NCBI RefSeq assembly: GCF_001650875.1
Contig: NZ_LXYI01000001.1
Span: forward strand, 124,001-188,000
Direction of reading: 5' to 3'
Length of the DNA: 64,000 bases
Source of the DNA: Sulfitobacter sp. EhC04
GTDB lineage: Bacteria; Pseudomonadota; Alphaproteobacteria; Rhodobacterales; Rhodobacteraceae
Translations under genes and position numbers: made by a program
Notes under the pieces: model-generated
What the model was told of the DNA's origin: nothing
What the model saw: the letters and a program-made list of their open reading frames with translations, nothing else
Databases searched by the model: none
Shown: one piece after another, positions 61,822-64,000 of the stretch
How the letters are laid out: each line of letters opens with the position of its first letter
Position numbering within the stretch: the first letter of the stretch is position 1

Positions 61822-63378
61822 ATGAAACGATTCTTGACAAGCGTTGCAGCGCTGGGCCTGACGGCCGGTGCGGCTGCCGCCGACTATCAGCTTACCATCC
61901 TTCATACCAACGACTTCCATGCGCGGTTCGAACCGATCAGCAAATATGACGGGCCCTGCGGTGCCGAAGACAATACCGCCGGGGAATGTTTTGGCGGTTC
62001 CGCCCGGCTGATGACGGCGATTACCGACGCCCGCGCGCGGTCCAACAATTCGATCCTGGTGGATGGCGGTGACCAGTTCCAGGGCACGCTGTTCTATACC
62101 TATTACAAGGGCGCGCTGGCCGCCGAGATGATGAACAAGATGGGATATGACGCGATGACCGTGGGCAACCACGAATTCGATGATGGCCCCGAGGTTCTGA
62201 AAGGCTTCATGGACACGATCGACTTTCCGATCCTGATGTCCAATGCCGATGTCTCGGCTGAGCCGCTGCTTGCAGGCAACCTGCCGAAATCCACGATCAT
62301 CGAACGGGGCGGCGAAAAGCTGGGCCTGATCGGGTTGACGCCGCAAGACACGGATGAGCTGGCAAGCCCCGGCGACAACATCACCTTTTCCGATCCCGTG
62401 GCTGCGGTACAGGGCGAGGTGGACAAGCTGACTGCGGAAGGTGTGAACAAGATCATCGTCCTGTCGCACTCCGGCTACGCCGTGGACCAGCGCGTTGCCG
62501 CTGAAACAACGGGTGTGGATGTCATCGTCGGCGGGCACTCCAACACGCTGCTGAGCAACACCAATGACCGCGCCGAGGGGCCCTATCCGACCATGGTGGG
62601 CGACACGGCCATCGTGCAGGCCTATGCCTATGGCAAGTTTCTGGGCGAGCTGAATGTGACTTTTGACGACGACGGCAAGGTCACCGAGGCCAGCGGCGAG
62701 CCGCTGATCATGGACGCCGCGGTGACCGAAGACGAGGGCACGGTCGCCCGTATCGGGGAGGCCGCCGCACCGCTTGAGGAAATCCGCAACAAGGTTGTGG
62801 CCGAAACCACCGACATGATCGAAGGCAACCGCGATGTCTGCCGAGCGCAGGAATGCTCCATGGGCAACCTCGTTTCCGACGCCATGCTGGCGCGGGTCAA
62901 GGACCAGGGCATCGACGTGGCGATCTCCAACTCGGGCGGGCTGCGTGCCTCCATCGACGCGGGCGAGGTCACCATGGGCGAGGTGCTGACGGTGCTGCCG
63001 TTCCAGAACACGCTTTCGACCTTTCAGGTGACCGGCGAAACGCTGCTGGCCGCGCTGGAGAACGGTGTCAGCCAGGTCGAGGAAGGCGCAGGCCGCTTCC
63101 CGCAGGTTGCGGGTCTGACCTTTGCGTTTGACGCCAGCGCGGAGCCGGGCAGCCGGGTCAGCGACGTGATGGTCGGGGGCGAACCGCTGGACATGGGCAA
63201 GACCTATGGCGTGGTTTCCAACAACTATGTGCGCAACGGCGGTGACGGCTATGAGATGTTCAAGACCGCGATGAACGCCTATGACTTTGGCCCCGACCTG
63301 GCCGATGTGACGGCGGAATATCTGGCCGAGAATGGTGCCTATACGCCCTATACCGACGGGCGCATCAGCGCGAAGTAA
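61822..63378 (+). CDS. Secreted bifunctional UDP-sugar hydrolase / 5'-nucleotidase family
   Basis: 518 residues. Signal peptide MKRFLTSVAALGLTAGAAAA. N-terminal calcineurin-like metal domain: LTILHTNDFHARFEP (first metal), VDGGDQFQGT, VGNHEFDDG, VLSHSGYAVD and VIVGGHSNT supply Asp, His and Asn ligands for two metals. The C-terminal 5'-nucleotidase domain contains SNSGGLRASIDAGEVTM, LPFQNTLSTFQVTG and the substrate Phe/Tyr region NGGDGYEMF. It hydrolyses nucleotides in the periplasm, supplying nucleosides for the cdd-deo-upp route. The ATG at 61822 has GGGGAAAAG before it. Confidence 0.93.
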   Translation: MKRFLTSVAALGLTAGAAAADYQLTILHTNDFHARFEPISKYDGPCGAEDNTAGECFGGSARLMTAITDARARSNNSILVDGGDQFQGTLFYTYYKGALAAEMMNKMGYDAMTVGNHEFDDGPEVLKGFMDTIDFPILMSNADVSAEPLLAGNLPKSTIIERGGEKLGLIGLTPQDTDELASPGDNITFSDPVAAVQGEVDKLTAEGVNKIIVLSHSGYAVDQRVAAETTGVDVIVGGHSNTLLSNTNDRAEGPYPTMVGDTAIVQAYAYGKFLGELNVTFDDDGKVTEASGEPLIMDAAVTEDEGTVARIGEAAAPLEEIRNKVVAETTDMIEGNRDVCRAQECSMGNLVSDAMLARVKDQGIDVAISNSGGLRASIDAGEVTMGEVLTVLPFQNTLSTFQVTGETLLAALENGVSQVEEGAGRFPQVAGLTFAFDASAEPGSRVSDVMVGGEPLDMGKTYGVVSNNYVRNGGDGYEMFKTAMNAYDFGPDLADVTAEYLAENGAYTPYTDGRISAK

Positions 63379-63401
63379 CACGCGGTTCAGGCAAAATTGA
63401 C

Positions 63402-63436
63402 AGGCGCGGTCCGCAAGGGTCGCGCCTTTTTCTTTT
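63402..63436 (+). terminator. Intrinsic terminator of the nucleotidase gene
   Basis: AGGCGCG (63402-63408) pairs with CGCGCCT (63421-63427), followed by TTTTTCTTTT through 63436. It is 24 bp past the stop and 10 bp before the paired-hairpin repeat. Confidence 0.85.
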
Positions 63437-63446
63437 GGTCCGGGTG

Positions 63447-63490
63447 CCGGACTTTTCAAAAAGTCCGGGCCGATTTTTTCGAAAAAATCG
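63447..63490. repeat. Paired-hairpin repeat, copy C
   Basis: GGACTTTTCAAAAAGTCC inside CCGG arms (63447-63468), two bases, then the perfect palindrome CGATTTTTTCGAAAAAATCG (63471-63490). Same order as copy A. It lies between the convergent nucleotidase and MFS genes and would end transcription from the MFS side. Confidence 0.82.
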
Positions 63491-63514
63491 CCTGCCGTCT
63501 GCCGCTTGGCTCGA

Positions 63515-64000
63515 TCAATTCATCCCTTTGGCCGCATCCACCGGCTGCTGCGAGGCCTCGACCGTTTGCAGGCTGGAGGTACGGCCGGCATTGATCGGCT
63601 GGAAACTGGTCTTGTCGGCATCGGCGACGGCCTCCCGTTTACTGATCCGCCAGAGGGTGTAGAGGATGACCATGCCATGCGACACCGCCGTGATCAGGAA
63701 AAGCGCGCGAATGCCCACTTCTGCCATGGCCAGCCCTGCAACTGTCGGCCCGATGATCGACCCGATGCCGAAGGTCAGCAGCAGCCCGCCTGATATCTGG
63801 ATCGCGGTGCCGGGTTCGGCGTGGTCATTGGCATGTGCCACGATCACCGGGTACATCGCATAGATCGAGCCGCCCAGCAGTGCTGCAAGTGTCAGGTTCA
63901 TCCCCCGCCCTTCCGGTGCCAGCAGGATAAACCCCAGGTCGGCCACCAGTGCCAGTGCGGCCACGCCGACCAGCACCTTGCGGCGGTCCATTCTGTCGGA
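63515..64000 (-). CDS. MFS transporter, C-terminal part (cut by window edge)
   Basis: The frame stays open to the right edge: immediately upstream of the internal Met at 63991 come SDR, so the edge reads SDRMDRRKVLVG, the MFS motif-A loop (GxLSDRxDRR). It is thus an internal segment and not a start. Visible part: about five membrane segments (VGVAALALVADLGFILLAPE; LTLAALLGGSIYAMYPVIVA; GLLLTFGIGSIIGPTVAGLA; IRALFLITAVSHGMVILYTL) and a cytoplasmic tail. The YcaD-like group of small-solute transporters is likely; substrate unknown. Confidence 0.85.
   Translation of the reverse strand, partial: SDRMDRRKVLVGVAALALVADLGFILLAPEGRGMNLTLAALLGGSIYAMYPVIVAHANDHAEPGTAIQISGGLLLTFGIGSIIGPTVAGLAMAEVGIRALFLITAVSHGMVILYTLWRISKREAVADADKTSFQPINAGRTSSLQTVEASQQPVDAAKGMN

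Noticed and set aside
61525-63459. Minus-strand open frame of 644 codons
   Set aside because: Antisense to the 5'-nucleotidase gene, which has a signal peptide and every metal motif. No start signal or domain is visible in the shadow frame.
63515-63991. Complete small membrane protein starting at 63991
   Set aside because: The frame is open to the edge, and the preceding codons (SDR) complete the MFS motif-A loop, so the Met is internal to a truncated transporter.
1-64000. tRNA, rRNA, insertion sequences or prophage
   Set aside because: No T-loop or acceptor-like sequences were noticed in the spacers, and no transposase, integrase or phage structural gene was recognised. A covariance-model scan would be needed to exclude small RNAs.

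Overview
The window is a gene-dense, G+C-rich stretch of a bacterial chromosome. Gene content and style point to the Rhodobacteraceae (Roseobacter group of Alphaproteobacteria). The pointers are a HemP-led iron operon, Hint-domain proteins, NDUFAF7/MidA next to lgt and pgeF, MipA, PrpE, a malic enzyme fused to a phosphotransacetylase domain, fatty-acid genes controlled by MerR regulators, and many ATGA gene overlaps. I saw no rRNA, tRNA, CRISPR array, transposase or prophage. Sequence comparison was by eye only, so names rest on recognised motifs and family knowledge.

Layout. 1-5.2 kb: trxB (cut by the left edge), an Lrp regulator, a Hint protein and the lgt-midA-pgeF operon. 5.3-12.5 kb: ubiK, ybjN-like, proC-csaA, tdk, an unknown gene overlapping arsH, a KAS III enzyme and two lipoproteins, the second in an AT-rich patch. 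12.5-22.3 kb: carB carrying an in-frame palindromic insertion, a Cfa-like methyltransferase, a hydrolase, small VOC and cupin proteins, glyA, nadK and csbD. 22.4-29.2 kb: a class III nucleotide cyclase, prpE, mipA and maeB. 29.4-34.6 kb: the nucleoside-salvage operon cdd-deoA-deoB-upp and a SPOR protein. 34.7-40.1 kb: a degenerate M48-like protein, an acyl-CoA synthetase, a DMT exporter, a sulfotransferase and a second Hint protein. 40.2-46.5 kb: a six-gene iron-type operon, hemP - imelysin/IrpA - porin - di-haem COG3488 - imelysin COG3489 - DUF1513 COG3490. 46.7-55.1 kb: a fatty-acid beta-oxidation operon running from a MerR regulator through two acyl-CoA dehydrogenases, a GST, thiolase and cupin to a FadJ-type protein. 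55.3-59.3 kb: an AHL-type LuxR regulator, a second MerR, two PaaI thioesterases and a MATE exporter. 59.4-64 kb: arsC-pyrD-DUF1330-DUF952, a secreted 5'-nucleotidase and an MFS transporter cut by the right edge.

Working together. The beta-oxidation block, acyl-CoA synthetase, PrpE and malic enzyme form an organic-acid and fatty-acid economy. The cdd-deo-upp genes feed on nucleosides, and the secreted 5'-nucleotidase could supply them. The hemP operon looks like an envelope iron-acquisition system.

Most unusual features: the 138-bp palindromic element read through inside carB; two dispersed non-coding repeat families, one made of paired hairpins that sits only between convergent genes and one built on a GATATTT...GCCAAAAAGAAA core; two Hint proteins without the catalytic cysteine; a LuxR protein whose AHL-binding residues all keep canonical spacing although no luxI is in the window; and the iron operon, which includes an imelysin with an altered metal motif.
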